Shown here: positions 18,314 through 27,382 of the stretch, in pieces
How the letters are laid out: each line of letters opens with the position of its first letter
How positions within the stretch are numbered: position 1 is the stretch's first letter
Source: Pseudomonadota bacterium
GTDB lineage: Bacteria; Pseudomonadota; Alphaproteobacteria; Caulobacterales; Caulobacteraceae
Reading direction: 5' to 3'
Length of the DNA: 45,310 nt
NCBI GenBank assembly: GCA_023386645.1
Contig: JAEWJI010000017.1
Coordinates: 1-45,310, forward strand
Notes under the pieces: model-generated
The model's input: the letters and a program-made list of their open reading frames with translations, nothing else
What the model was told of the DNA's origin: nothing
Database searches by the model: none
Position numbers and translations under genes: made by a program

Positions 18314-19243
18314 CTAGCCCAGCGCCTTCATCAGCTCCGGCACGGCGGTCCTGTAGTCGGCGACCAGGCCATAGTCCGCGACCTGGAAGATCGGGGCGTC
18401 GGGGTCCTTGTTGATCGCGACGATCACCTTGGAGTCCTTCATCCCGGCCAGGTGCTGGATGGCCCCCGAGATGCCGATGGCGATGTAAAGCTGGGGTGCG
18501 ACGACCTTGCCGGTCTGACCGACCTGGTAGTCGTTCGGCGCATAGCCCGCGTCCACGGCGGCGCGCGAGGCGCCAACGGCGGCGCCCAGCTTGTCGGCCA
18601 GGGGGTCCATGACGGCGTGGAACTCCTCGGCCGAGCCCAGGGCGCGACCGCCGGAGACCACGATCTTGGCCGCGCCCAGTTCGGGCCGGTCGGATTTCAC
18701 CTTTTCTTCGGACACGAAGTCGGTCTTCGGGGCCGAGCCGCCCGCGACGCTCTCGACCGGCGCCGAGCCGCCCTCGCCGGCCGCCGCGAAGGCGGTGGGG
18801 CGCACGGTGATGACCTTCCGGGCGTCCGACGACTGGATCGTCTCCAGCGCGTTGCCAGCGTAGATCGGGCGCATGAAGGTGTCGGCCGAGACGACCTCGA
18901 CGATGTCGGAGATGGGCGCGACGTCCAGCTTGGCGGCCAGGCGGGGGGCGAAATTCTTCCCGTCGGTGGTGGCCGGGGCCAGGATGGCGTCATACCCGTC
19001 GGCCAGCGGCAGGACGGTCGCCTCGACCGCCTCGGCCAAGGTCTGTCCCAGCTCGGCGCTCTCGGCCAGCAGCACCTTGCGCACGCCGGCGATCTTGCCG
19101 GCGGCGTCGGCGGCCCCTTGCGCGCCCTGGCCGACGACGAGCACGTCCACGTCGGAACCCAGGGCCTGGGCCGCCGTCACGGTCTTATGGGTGGTGTCGC
19201 GCAGGGCCGAACCGTCGTGATCGGCGATAACCAGAACAGCCAT
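18314..19243 (-). CDS. etfA: Electron transfer flavoprotein, alpha subunit
   Basis: EtfA binds FAD and, with EtfB, carries electrons from acyl-CoA and other dehydrogenases to ETF-ubiquinone oxidoreductase. The 309-residue protein has the N-terminal nucleotide-binding-like domain (VLVIADHDGSALRDTTHK) and the C-terminal FAD domain with SGGRALGSAEEFH, VGASRAAVDAGYAPNDYQVGQTGK split over about 195-270, GISGAIQHLAGMKDS and INKDPDAPIFQVADYGLVAD. Length is normal. The start ATG overlaps the etfB stop by one base (TGATG), the classic coupled order etfB-etfA. Confidence 0.97.
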   Translation of the reverse strand: MAVLVIADHDGSALRDTTHKTVTAAQALGSDVDVLVVGQGAQGAADAAGKIAGVRKVLLAESAELGQTLAEAVEATVLPLADGYDAILAPATTDGKNFAPRLAAKLDVAPISDIVEVVSADTFMRPIYAGNALETIQSSDARKVITVRPTAFAAAGEGGSAPVESVAGGSAPKTDFVSEEKVKSDRPELGAAKIVVSGGRALGSAEEFHAVMDPLADKLGAAVGASRAAVDAGYAPNDYQVGQTGKVVAPQLYIAIGISGAIQHLAGMKDSKVIVAINKDPDAPIFQVADYGLVADYRTAVPELMKALG

Positions 19244-20007
19244 CAGAGCACCCCCGCGCCGCGCAGCGTATCGACAAGTTCCGCAGCCGATCCAACCTTG
19301 ACCCCGGCCGCCCGCTTGGGCGGCTCAGTGACCTTCAGGACCTTCAGGCGGGGCGCGACGTCCACGCCGTAGTCGGCGACCGCCTTGATGGCGATCTCCT
19401 TCTTCTTGGCCTTCATGATGTTGGGCAGGGAGGCGTAGCGCGGCGTGTTCAGTCGCAGGTCGACCGTGATCACCGCCGGCAGCTGGACCGCCAGGGTCTG
19501 CAGACCGCCATCGACCTCACGCGTAACGGTGGCCTTGCCATCGGCGATCTGGACCTTGCCGGCGAAGGTCGCCTGGGGCCAGTCCAGCAGGGCGGCCAGC
19601 ATCTGGCCCACCGCGTTGTTGTCTCCGTCGATCGACTGCTTGCCCATCAGGACCAGGTCGGGCTTCTCCTCGTCGACCACGGCCTTCAGCAGCTTGGCCA
19701 CCGCAAGCGGCTCCAGATCGCTGTCGGACTGGATCAGCAGTCCCCGGTCGGCGCCCATGGCCAGGGCCGTGCGGATGGTCTCCTGGGCCTGGGTCACGCC
19801 GATGGACACAGCCACGATCTCGGACGCCGTGCCCGCCGCGTGATGCTCCTTGCCTTCCTTGAGACGGACCGCTTCCTCGACTGCGATCTCGTCGAAGGGG
19901 TTCATGCTCATCTTGACGTTGGCCAGATCGACGCCGGTCTGATCCGCCTTCACGCGGGCCTTGACGTTGTAGTCGATCACCCGTTTGACCGGGACGAGAA
20001 CCTTCAT
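19243..20007 (-). CDS. etfB: Electron transfer flavoprotein, beta subunit
   Basis: EtfB binds AMP and forms the ETF heterodimer with EtfA, used in fatty-acid and amino-acid oxidation. The sequence starts MKVLVPVKRVIDYNVKARVK and holds SMNPFDEIAVEEAVRLKE, the ETF-beta signature region VDEEKPDLVLMGKQSIDGD, then GQMLAALLDWPQATFA and TVDLRLNTPRYASLPNIMKAKKK over residues 150-205, where dehydrogenases dock. At 254 residues it is normal. It is the first gene of etfBA; the 107-base divergent spacer to the next gene contains TTGAC-like elements on the minus strand (near 20065-20090), without a clear -10. Confidence 0.97.
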   Translation of the reverse strand: MKVLVPVKRVIDYNVKARVKADQTGVDLANVKMSMNPFDEIAVEEAVRLKEGKEHHAAGTASEIVAVSIGVTQAQETIRTALAMGADRGLLIQSDSDLEPLAVAKLLKAVVDEEKPDLVLMGKQSIDGDNNAVGQMLAALLDWPQATFAGKVQIADGKATVTREVDGGLQTLAVQLPAVITVDLRLNTPRYASLPNIMKAKKKEIAIKAVADYGVDVAPRLKVLKVTEPPKRAAGVKVGSAAELVDTLRGAGVL

Positions 20008-20114
20008 GCGCCTGCTTCCATGGAAACGCCGGAATGTGCGGCGAGGGATTGGACGGGCCTAGGGGCCTTGTCAACGTAACGCGGGGTCAATGTCCCCGGC
20101 AGGAAAGCTGACCG

Positions 20115-20444
20115 ATGAACCGTTTCCTGACCACGCGCCGGCTGGCTCTGCTGTTCGGCGTCGTGTTCGCCCTGGCCCTCGGCGGCGTGTTCATTCTTCA
20201 ACGGTTCTGGATCGATCCGGGCGAGCGGTGCGAGTCCGAGGGCCGCTGGTACGACATCGAAAGCCGCACCTGCGCGACGCCGATCTACATCCCCGACATC
20301 ACCGGACGACCCGCCGGCGTCACCCGGGCCGAGGCCTCCAACGCGAAGAACCGCGAACTGCTCGGCCTCGAAGCCCAGGTCGCGGCCCAGCGGCAGGCGC
20401 ACGACGCCGCCATCGAGGCGGAACGGGCGGCCCAGAAGCGCTAG
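20115..20444 (+). CDS. Small single-pass membrane protein of unknown function
   Basis: I do not recognise the family. The 109-residue product has one membrane helix (about 11-28) after a basic N-terminus, then a short outer segment with two cysteines in GERCESEGRWYDIESRTCATP that could form a disulfide, and an Ala/Glu/Gln-rich C-terminal helix (from about 75) likely to be a coiled coil. A positive N-terminus suggests that the C-terminal part is periplasmic. It is divergent from etfB and converges on prfA: both stop codons share the CTAG at 20441-20444. Confidence 0.75.
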   Translation: MNRFLTTRRLALLFGVVFALALGGVFILQRFWIDPGERCESEGRWYDIESRTCATPIYIPDITGRPAGVTRAEASNAKNRELLGLEAQVAAQRQAHDAAIEAERAAQKR

Positions 20445-21508
20445 GCGAACTCCGCCTCCAGGTCCGCCAGACGGGCGGCCTGGTCTTCGGCGATCAGGGC
20501 GTTCAGCAGCGGATCGAGATCGCCTTCCAGGATCTGCGGCAGGCTGCGGAGGGTCAGGCCGATCCGGTGGTCGGTCACCCGGCCCTGCGGAAAGTTGTAG
20601 GTGCGGATGCGCTCGGACCGGTCGCCGGAGCCTACTTGGGATTTGCGGGCGTCTGACCTGGCGTTGTCCTTGGCTTGGCGCTGCATGTCGTAGAGGCGCA
20701 CGCGCAGGTTCTTCATCGCCTTGTCGCGGTTCACGTGCTGGGACTTTTCCGAGGAGGTCACCACGATCCCGGTCGGCAGGTGGGTGATGCGAACGGCGGA
20801 GTCGGTTTTGTTGACGTGCTGGCCACCCGCGCCGGACGAGCGATAGGTGTCGATCCGGATGTCCTTGTCGTGGATCTCGATCTCGACGTCCTCGACCTCG
20901 GGCAGGACGGCGACGGTCGCGGCCGAGGTATGGATGCGGCCCTGCGCCTCCGTGGTCGGCACGCGCTGCACCCGGTGGACGCCGCTCTCGAACTTGAGCC
21001 GGCCGAAGACCCCGTCGCCGGTCACGGTGGCGATGATCTCCTTATAGCCCCCGGCCTCCCCCTCGGTGGCCGAGTCGACCTCGACCCTCCAACCCACGGA
21101 TGAGGCGTACCGCGAATACATGCGGAACAGGTCGCCCGCGAACAGGGCCGCCTCGTCGCCGCCGGTGCCGGCGCGGACTTCCAGCACCGCCGAGGCGTTC
21201 TCGTCAGCGTCGCGGGGCGCCAGCAGCAGGGCCACGCTACGCTCCAGCTCCGGCAAACGCTCCTTCAGCGCCTGGACCTCCTCGGCCGCCATCTCGGCCA
21301 TCTCCGGGTCCTCGGCCATGGCCTCAAGATCGGCCATCTCGGCGCGAGCTCGCGCGAGCCCCGTCACAGCATCGGCCACCGGCTTGAGCTCGGCATGCTC
21401 CTTCGACAGGCGCACGATCTCTTGGCCGTCGCTGGCCGCGCCCATCCGCGCCTCCACCTCGTGGAAGCGATCGAGAACCTGATCGAGACGGGCCTGAGGC
21501 AGTCGCAA
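20441..21508 (-). CDS. prfA: Peptide chain release factor 1
   Basis: RF1 ends translation at UAA and UAG. The 355-residue protein has the coiled-coil domain 1, the codon-reading tripeptide P184-T185-T186 in QRVPTTEAQGRIHTSA (PxT type, so RF1 and not RF2), and the catalytic GGQ (228-230) in SSGAGGQHVNKTDSAVRI. The usual downstream partner prmC, which methylates the GGQ glutamine, is absent: the next gene is convergent and unrelated, so prmC must be elsewhere. Stop codons of the two convergent genes overlap. Confidence 0.97.
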   Translation of the reverse strand: MRLPQARLDQVLDRFHEVEARMGAASDGQEIVRLSKEHAELKPVADAVTGLARARAEMADLEAMAEDPEMAEMAAEEVQALKERLPELERSVALLLAPRDADENASAVLEVRAGTGGDEAALFAGDLFRMYSRYASSVGWRVEVDSATEGEAGGYKEIIATVTGDGVFGRLKFESGVHRVQRVPTTEAQGRIHTSAATVAVLPEVEDVEIEIHDKDIRIDTYRSSGAGGQHVNKTDSAVRITHLPTGIVVTSSEKSQHVNRDKAMKNLRVRLYDMQRQAKDNARSDARKSQVGSGDRSERIRTYNFPQGRVTDHRIGLTLRSLPQILEGDLDPLLNALIAEDQAARLADLEAEFA

Positions 21509-21688
21509 GGCGGACGCATCCTGTGGGGAGAAGGGCGGGGAGCCTTAACCCGCGCGCACGGCCGATGTCACGACGCCCTTCCGCGAGCGGGAGCGGACGC
21601 CTAGCTTGACGGCGGGCGGCAACCTTTGAGGCGGCCGTCCATTGCCTTTCGCGCGGCCCTCCCCAGACGCCGCGCCACCGGGGGATCG

Positions 21689-22468
21689 ATGGACACCTTC
21701 ATGCTGTTCCTGCTGGTCGGGCTGTTGGCCCAGGCGGTCGATGGCGCGCTCGGCATGGCCTATGGCGTCATCTCCTCGTCGGTGCTCCTGGCCCTGGGCG
21801 TTCCCCCGGCCACGGCCTCGGCCAGCGTCCACGGGGCCGAGGTCTTCACCACGGCGGCCTCGGCCGGTTCGCACATCTGGCACAAGAACGTGGAGTGGCG
21901 GCTGTTGGTCCCGCTCGCCATCGCGGGGGTCATCGGCGGGGTGCTCGGCGCCTATGTCCTGTCGGGGATCGACGGCGACGTGATCAAGCCCTTCGTGGTC
22001 GCCTATCTGGCGCTGATGGGGCTCTACATCCTCTGGCGCGCGCGACATGACGTGAAGCCGAAGCGGATCCGACGCTGGACCGTGGCGCCGCTGGGCGCGG
22101 TCGGCGGCTTCTTCGACGCCATCGGCGGCGGCGGTTGGGGCCCCACCGTCTCCTCGACCCTAGTCGGCGCCGGAGCCGAGCCCAGGCGCGCCATCGGGAC
22201 GGCCAATACGGCCGAGTTCTTCCTGACGGTCGCCATTTCCGCGACCTTCGTCTGGGCCCTGGTCACCGGCCACTGGCAGGATGCCGAAGCGCTTCAGAAC
22301 CACGCCGCCGCCGTTGCCGGCCTGGTCGTCGGCGGTCTGCTGGCGGCTCCGTTCGCGGGCCTGATCACCAAGCGCGTGCCACGCCGAGCGATGACCTATG
22401 CGGTTGGCGGCCTTCTTCTCGTGCTTGCCGCCTTCCAGGGTCTTCAACTGGCGGGCGTGGTGGCCTGA
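21689..22468 (+). CDS. TSUP family sulfite/sulfonate-type exporter
   Basis: The 259-residue protein has seven to eight hydrophobic segments and the two family repeats: QAVDGALGMAYGVISSSVLLALG (about 14-36) and GAVGGFFDAIGGGGWGPTVSSTLV (about 134-157) with the gly-rich signature of TauE/SafE (TSUP) transporters. Members export sulfite, sulfoacetate or other small organosulfur anions; the substrate cannot be read here and no sulfur-metabolism gene is adjacent. ATG 21689 is chosen because the first membrane helix begins immediately. An upstream in-frame start (21626) would add a basic 21-residue extension. Divergent from prfA. Confidence 0.9.
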   Translation: MDTFMLFLLVGLLAQAVDGALGMAYGVISSSVLLALGVPPATASASVHGAEVFTTAASAGSHIWHKNVEWRLLVPLAIAGVIGGVLGAYVLSGIDGDVIKPFVVAYLALMGLYILWRARHDVKPKRIRRWTVAPLGAVGGFFDAIGGGGWGPTVSSTLVGAGAEPRRAIGTANTAEFFLTVAISATFVWALVTGHWQDAEALQNHAAAVAGLVVGGLLAAPFAGLITKRVPRRAMTYAVGGLLLVLAAFQGLQLAGVVA

Positions 22469-22488
22469 GGCGCGGCAGGCCGGACGCG

Positions 22489-23664
22489 CTACCCGACGGC
22501 CGTCAACAGTTGATCCACAGGCTTTTCCCCGGCGGCGACCGCGCGGGCCGCGTCCAGTTCGGCGGCCTTGGTCTCCACGAGCGCGACGATGTGGTCGATC
22601 ATCCCGTCGTTGGCCTGTTTGCCGGCGATCTTGCCGTTCAGATAGATCATCCCCGCGCCCTTGCCGCCGCCGGTGAAGCCGACGTCGGTATAGAGGGCCT
22701 CGCCCGGCCCGTTCACCACGCAGCCGATGATCGACAGGCTCATGGGGGTCGAGATGTGCGCCAGACGCTCCTCTAGCATTCCCACCGTCTCGATGACGTT
22801 GAAGCCCTGCCGAGCGCAGGACGGGCAGGCGATGATGTTCACCCCACGATGGCGCAGGCCCAGCGACTTCAGGATGTCGAAGCCGACCTTGATCTCCTCG
22901 ACAGGATCGGCGGCCAGGGACACGCGGATGGTGTCGCCGATGCCGGACCACAGCAGCATGCCCAGGCCGATGGATGACTTGATGGTGCCGGTGCGAAGCG
23001 GCCCCGCCTCGGTCACGCCGAGGTGCAGGGGGCAATCAATCACCTCGGCCAACTGCTGGTAGGCGGCCACGGTGAGGAAGGGGTCCGAGGCCTTCACCGA
23101 AATCTTGAACTCGTGGAAGTCGTGGTCCTGAAGAATGCGGGCGTGGTTCAGGGCGGACTCGACCATGGCGTCGGGGCAGGGCTCGCCGTACTTCTCCAGC
23201 AGTTCCCGCTCCAGCGAGCCGGCGTTGACGCCGATCCGCATGGAACAGCCATGGTCCTTCGCAGCCTGCACCACTTCGCGAACCCGGTCGGGAGAGCCGA
23301 TGTTGCCCGGATTGATGCGTAGGCAGGCAGCGCCAGCCTGGGCCGCCTCGACGCCGCGCCGGTAGTGGAAGTGAATGTCGGCGACCAGCGGCACACGGGC
23401 CTCGCGCGCGATCGTGCGGAAGGCCGCGGTCGACTCCTCATCCGGACAGGAAACGCGGACGATGTCCGCGCCGGCGTCTTCCAGCTGTCGGATCTGGTCG
23501 ATGGTCGCGGCGGCGTCCGAGGTCGGCGTGTTGGTCATCGACTGGACGGTGATCGGCGCGTCGCCGCCCACGGGAACGGAGCCGACCATGATCTGGCGGC
23601 TCTTGCGCCGCTCGATGTGGCGCCAGGGGCGGATGTGGCCGAGATGGGAAGCTGGGTCGCTCAT
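22489..23664 (-). CDS. ispG: 4-hydroxy-3-methylbut-2-enyl diphosphate synthase IspG
   Basis: IspG is the penultimate enzyme of the MEP isoprenoid pathway, reducing MEcPP with a [4Fe-4S] cluster. Cluster ligands C280 and C283 (IIACPSCARQGFN), C315 (GCVVNGPGEA) and the catalytic E322 are present; the N-terminal TIM barrel shows SMTNTPTSD and RVSCPDEESTAAFR. At 391 residues it is the bacterial two-domain form. It follows a RodZ-like gene by 45 bases on the same strand, an order also known from enteric bacteria (rodZ-ispG), so the two are probably co-transcribed. Confidence 0.97.
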   Translation of the reverse strand: MSDPASHLGHIRPWRHIERRKSRQIMVGSVPVGGDAPITVQSMTNTPTSDAAATIDQIRQLEDAGADIVRVSCPDEESTAAFRTIAREARVPLVADIHFHYRRGVEAAQAGAACLRINPGNIGSPDRVREVVQAAKDHGCSMRIGVNAGSLERELLEKYGEPCPDAMVESALNHARILQDHDFHEFKISVKASDPFLTVAAYQQLAEVIDCPLHLGVTEAGPLRTGTIKSSIGLGMLLWSGIGDTIRVSLAADPVEEIKVGFDILKSLGLRHRGVNIIACPSCARQGFNVIETVGMLEERLAHISTPMSLSIIGCVVNGPGEALYTDVGFTGGGKGAGMIYLNGKIAGKQANDGMIDHIVALVETKAAELDAARAVAAGEKPVDQLLTAVG

Positions 23665-23709
23665 GCGCGCTCAAGATAGGGCGCCCGTCCGGTCGAAACC
23701 ATGACGCTT

Positions 23710-24813
23710 TCAGCCCGCGAGCGCCGCCGTGACCACCTGACCTTGGATGGAGCCTGCTTGAGCCGCTGTCGCCTGGGCCGCCTGGGCCGCCGCGCGCTGG
23801 GCCGCCGCCGCCTGGGCCTGGGCCTGGACGGCCAGCTGATGCGCCATCGCCTGGGCGCGGCGGTTCAACTGGTCGAGGGGCGTCTCGACCGCCGGGAGCG
23901 ACCCGCCATGCTCCCCGTTCAGATAGACGTCGAAGGCGGCGGGATCGGAGACGTCGACCGTGGCGGCCACGCCGATCGGCGCCCGCCAGGCCTCTCCGGC
24001 GGCCAGCTGGCGGGCGAAGAGGACGCGGCCGTCGCGCATGCGCACCACCAGGGCCGCGGCCTTTCGGGCCTGCAACACCACCTGGGAGGCGGTGGCCGAG
24101 GCCCCGTAAATGGCGCCGCGCGGATTGAAGGCCGCCTGAACCGGCGGCGCGTTGGTCCCCTGGTTGGCGGGCGCGGCCGGATCGTCGGGATCGACCCCGG
24201 TCAGCTGGGCCTCCAGCCCGGGGGTGACATAGAGGGCCGGAACGGTCTGGTCCGGCGGCGCGGGTTGGGGCGCGGTCAGACGCACGGTCGACTGGCCGGG
24301 CACGGAGCCCAGGCTCCAGCTCTCGGGCACCGAGGCGATGTCCGACGGATGCGGCGCGCGGATCAGGTTGACGCGCTGGAAGACGTTCCAGCCAACGACG
24401 GCGAGCGCCAGAACGACGACCGCGCCGACCACGCGGGGCGAATAGCGGCGCACCTCCTCGAAGGCCACGCCGACCGGCGGCTGCAGCGGGGGGGCGGTGT
24501 CCGGCGTCTCTCGACGGAAGCGCTCGACCGCCAGCTGTTCGTCAAGGCCCAGGGCGCTGGCGTAGGCCCGCACATAGCCGATGGCGAAGACCCGGCTAGG
24601 CAGGACCGAATGATCGTTTTGCTCCAGAGCGGTCAGGTAGCGCGCATGGACCCGGGTCGCGACCGAGAGCTCGGCCATGGACCGGCCAGAGGCCTCGCGC
24701 GCCTGGCGGAGGCCGTCGCCCAGAGTCGCCGCCTCGGTGATGGAGGGCACGGGGTCCTTCCAGTCCGGATGAGCCCGAAACTCGTCGGGGACATTCCCCG
24801 TATCCAGCGCCAT
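23710..24813 (-). CDS. RodZ-like helix-turn-helix membrane protein
   Basis: In the 367-residue form, residues 30-85 are a Xre-type helix-turn-helix (LGDGLRQAREASGRSMAELS, then VHARYLTALEQ), residues 127-145 a membrane helix (VVGAVVVLALAVVGWNVF), and after a Pro/Ala linker comes a beta-rich domain (about 230-310, DUF4115-like: VVRMRDGRVLFARQLAAGE, DVYLNGEHGG). The last 50 residues are Ala/Gln repeats. This is the architecture of RodZ, which links MreB to the cell-wall machinery; position before ispG supports it. The start is unsure: ATG 24813 (used), 24855, 24891 and 24954 are all in frame and none has a clear ribosome-binding site. Confidence 0.82.
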   Translation of the reverse strand: MALDTGNVPDEFRAHPDWKDPVPSITEAATLGDGLRQAREASGRSMAELSVATRVHARYLTALEQNDHSVLPSRVFAIGYVRAYASALGLDEQLAVERFRRETPDTAPPLQPPVGVAFEEVRRYSPRVVGAVVVLALAVVGWNVFQRVNLIRAPHPSDIASVPESWSLGSVPGQSTVRLTAPQPAPPDQTVPALYVTPGLEAQLTGVDPDDPAAPANQGTNAPPVQAAFNPRGAIYGASATASQVVLQARKAAALVVRMRDGRVLFARQLAAGEAWRAPIGVAATVDVSDPAAFDVYLNGEHGGSLPAVETPLDQLNRRAQAMAHQLAVQAQAQAAAAQRAAAQAAQATAAQAGSIQGQVVTAALAG

Positions 24814-25018
24814 GACGCCCGACCCCACGCTCGGCGTCGGAATGGCGAAGCCCATCCGCACCGTACTCGACCACGAACCGCCCGATACCATGTCGGGATG
24901 ACGGTTCAGATCTCCCCCCGGAGACCCATTCTGCTGGTCTTGTGGATAACCCATGACGGTCCGACGATCAACGGTTGGTTAAGGCCGCTGCGCCCGCCCT
25001 GTGCCGCGACGGGACGCT

Positions 25019-27289
25019 TCAGATCGTGACGTTCAACTTCCGCGCCAAGCTCTCCATCTCGCCCCTGATCGAGGCGGAGGACGAGCCGAGAAGATTGGAC
25101 AGACCACGCCGCGCCGCCGCGAGGTCGGTGGAGAGCACCATCCGCTTGACCGGACCGACGCCGGCGGCCGGGGCGGACAGTCGAGTGAAGCCCAGGACGA
25201 TCAGGGCGAAGGCCTCCAGGGGACGCCCCGCCAATTCGCCGCATACCGACACCGGCGTGCCCGTATCGGCGCAGCGCTTCTGGATCTCGGCGAGCGCCCT
25301 GAGGGTCGGCGGCGACAGCGGATCGTAGCGGTCCGAGACGGCCGGATTGGTCCGGTCGGCCGCGTACATGTACTGGAACAGGTCGTTTGACCCCACCGAC
25401 ACGAAATCCGTCAGGGGCAGCAGCGCGTCCAGGTGGAAGAGCAGAGACGGGCATTCGATCATCGCCCCGACGCGGAGCAGGGCCGGCAGCGGCCGCCCGC
25501 GCCGTCGGGCCCAGGCGCATTCCACGTCCACCAGTTCGCGCGCGGCCCGGAACTCCTCGACCGTGGCGATCATCGGGAACATGACACGGAGTTCGCGCCC
25601 GGCCGCGGCCGCGAGCAAGGCCCGCAACTGCATCCTCAGCAGCGCCGGCCGGTCGAGGCCGAGGCGAATGGCGCGCCGTCCCAGCGCCGGATTCTCCTCG
25701 CGCTCATTGTCGAGGTAGGGCAGGACCTTGTCGCCGCCGATGTCCAGGGTTCGGAACGTCACCGGCCGGTCGCCAGCCGCGTCCAGCACCAGCTTATAGA
25801 GCGCCGTCTGGGCCGTCAGCTTCGGTAGCTCTTCCGACACCATGAACTGGAACTCGGTCCGGAACAGACCGATGCCCTCGGCGCCCGTGTCCCTGAGGGA
25901 TTCCAGGTCGACCGCCAGGCCGGCGTTGGCCAGCAGCGTGATCCGGGTCCCGTCCAGGGTGACCGCCGGGGTGTCGCGCAACAGGGCGAATTCGGCCTGA
26001 CGCTGGCTGCGCACGGCCATCCGGGACTGGATCGCCTCCAGCATGTCTGGGCGAGGGCGCAGGAAGGTTTCGCCGGCCTCGCCGTCGACGATGACGAGAT
26101 CGCCTTCGCTGAGCCGGTCGCGCACCCCCATGAGCCGGCCGACGCACGGGATCTGCAGCGCGCGGGCGACGATGGCGGCGTGGCTCGCAGAGGAGCCCTC
26201 CTCCAGAAGCAGACCTCGGATCTTGCTGCGGGGATATTCCAGGAGGTCCGCCGGACCGAGATTTCGAGCGACCAGGATGGCGTCGTCTGGCAGGTCCCGT
26301 TCGCCGGGCTTGTCGCCGGCCAGCACTCGCAGCAGCCGGTTGGCGAGGTCCTCGAAGTCGTGCAACCGTTCGCGGATATAGGGGTCGCGCGCCTTGGCGA
26401 AGCGGGCGCGATGTTCGTTCCGGACCCGGTCGACCGCCGCCTCGGCGGTCAGGCCGCCCCGAACCGCCTCTTCCAGCGACCGGTTCCAGCCCCGGTCGTC
26501 GGCGAACATGCGATAGGTCTCGAGCACCTCGAACGAAGGCCCCGCCAGCTTGCCCTGGCCGCCCTCCAGCATGTGGTCGATATTGGCCTTGAGCGCCCTC
26601 AGCGCCTCGCGCAGCCGGATCTCCTCGACCTGCTGGTTCTCGGCCAGCAGCCGTTCGGGCGGCAGCGGCGCCTCGTGCAGAACGGCATGGCCATAGGCCA
26701 GCCCCTCGGCGAACCTCTGGCCCTTCAGCCGCTCGGGCCGGTGGGGCGCCAACTCGACGTCGCGGAGCTCTTCCTGCGCCAGCAGTTCTCCGGACGCCAC
26801 GGTCTCGGCCAGGACCATGGCGATGGTCTGGATGTCCTCGACCTCGTCCTCGGAATAGCGGCGCTCGGCCTTGTTCTGGACGACCAGAACCCCGATGGCC
26901 CGGCCGCCGCGAAGCAGGGGCGCGCCCAGGAAGGCGTGGTAGGGGTCCTCGCCCGTCTCGGGTCGATACGAGAAGCTGGGATGGCTGGGCGCGTCCGACA
27001 GGCTGATCGGCTGGGCCGACCGCGCCACCTCGCCGACAAGGCCCTCGCCGGCCTTCAGGCGGGTGTTGTGAACGGCCGCGGGGTTGAGACCTTGGGTCGC
27101 GAACAGCTCGAGCTCGCCCGAGGCGCGCCGCAGATAGATCGAGCAGACCTCCGCCACCATCTCCTGGGCGATGGTGCGGACCACGGTGTCGAGCCGCTCC
27201 TGCGCCGGCCCTCCGCCGGCCATGGCCTCGCGAATCTGGCGCAGGAGGGCGCGGGGCCCCCTGGTCTGAAATCCGCCGATAGCCGCCAT
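25019..27289 (-). CDS. ptsP: Phosphoenolpyruvate-protein phosphotransferase PtsP (enzyme I-Ntr)
   Basis: The 756-residue protein begins with a GAF sensor domain (about 20-170), which in PtsP binds glutamine, followed by the enzyme-I N-terminal domain, the phospho-His domain with H370 in EEGSSASHAAIVARALQIPCVG, and the PEP-binding TIM barrel (LFRTEFQFM, GGDKVLPYLDNEREENPALG, SVGSNDLFQYMYAADR, VCGELAGRP). It starts the nitrogen phosphotransfer chain (EI-Ntr to NPr to EIIA-Ntr), which in Caulobacterales affects nitrogen signalling and (p)ppGpp. ATG 27289 follows GGGAGG by 4 bases; an earlier start at 27313 is less likely. In related genomes ptsP lies beside lysC; here three genes separate them. 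Confidence 0.96.
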   Translation of the reverse strand: MAAIGGFQTRGPRALLRQIREAMAGGGPAQERLDTVVRTIAQEMVAEVCSIYLRRASGELELFATQGLNPAAVHNTRLKAGEGLVGEVARSAQPISLSDAPSHPSFSYRPETGEDPYHAFLGAPLLRGGRAIGVLVVQNKAERRYSEDEVEDIQTIAMVLAETVASGELLAQEELRDVELAPHRPERLKGQRFAEGLAYGHAVLHEAPLPPERLLAENQQVEEIRLREALRALKANIDHMLEGGQGKLAGPSFEVLETYRMFADDRGWNRSLEEAVRGGLTAEAAVDRVRNEHRARFAKARDPYIRERLHDFEDLANRLLRVLAGDKPGERDLPDDAILVARNLGPADLLEYPRSKIRGLLLEEGSSASHAAIVARALQIPCVGRLMGVRDRLSEGDLVIVDGEAGETFLRPRPDMLEAIQSRMAVRSQRQAEFALLRDTPAVTLDGTRITLLANAGLAVDLESLRDTGAEGIGLFRTEFQFMVSEELPKLTAQTALYKLVLDAAGDRPVTFRTLDIGGDKVLPYLDNEREENPALGRRAIRLGLDRPALLRMQLRALLAAAAGRELRVMFPMIATVEEFRAARELVDVECAWARRRGRPLPALLRVGAMIECPSLLFHLDALLPLTDFVSVGSNDLFQYMYAADRTNPAVSDRYDPLSPPTLRALAEIQKRCADTGTPVSVCGELAGRPLEAFALIVLGFTRLSAPAAGVGPVKRMVLSTDLAAARRGLSNLLGSSSASIRGEMESLARKLNVTI

Positions 27290-27382
27290 CAGGCCTCCCG
27301 TCCGCTCCGGCACAGATAGAGCGCGTGGGGATGGGGGGGAATAGGGGCTGTTTCGCGACCCCGGTTCGCCCAGAGGCCGAAC

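Noticed and set aside
20441..21508. Missing prmC next to prfA as a sign of gene loss
   Set aside because: The gene can lie elsewhere in the genome; the window alone cannot show absence.
21606..21612. TTGACGG before the TSUP exporter gene as a promoter
   Set aside because: The -35 match is perfect, but no GCTANAWC-like or TATAAT-like partner is visible downstream.
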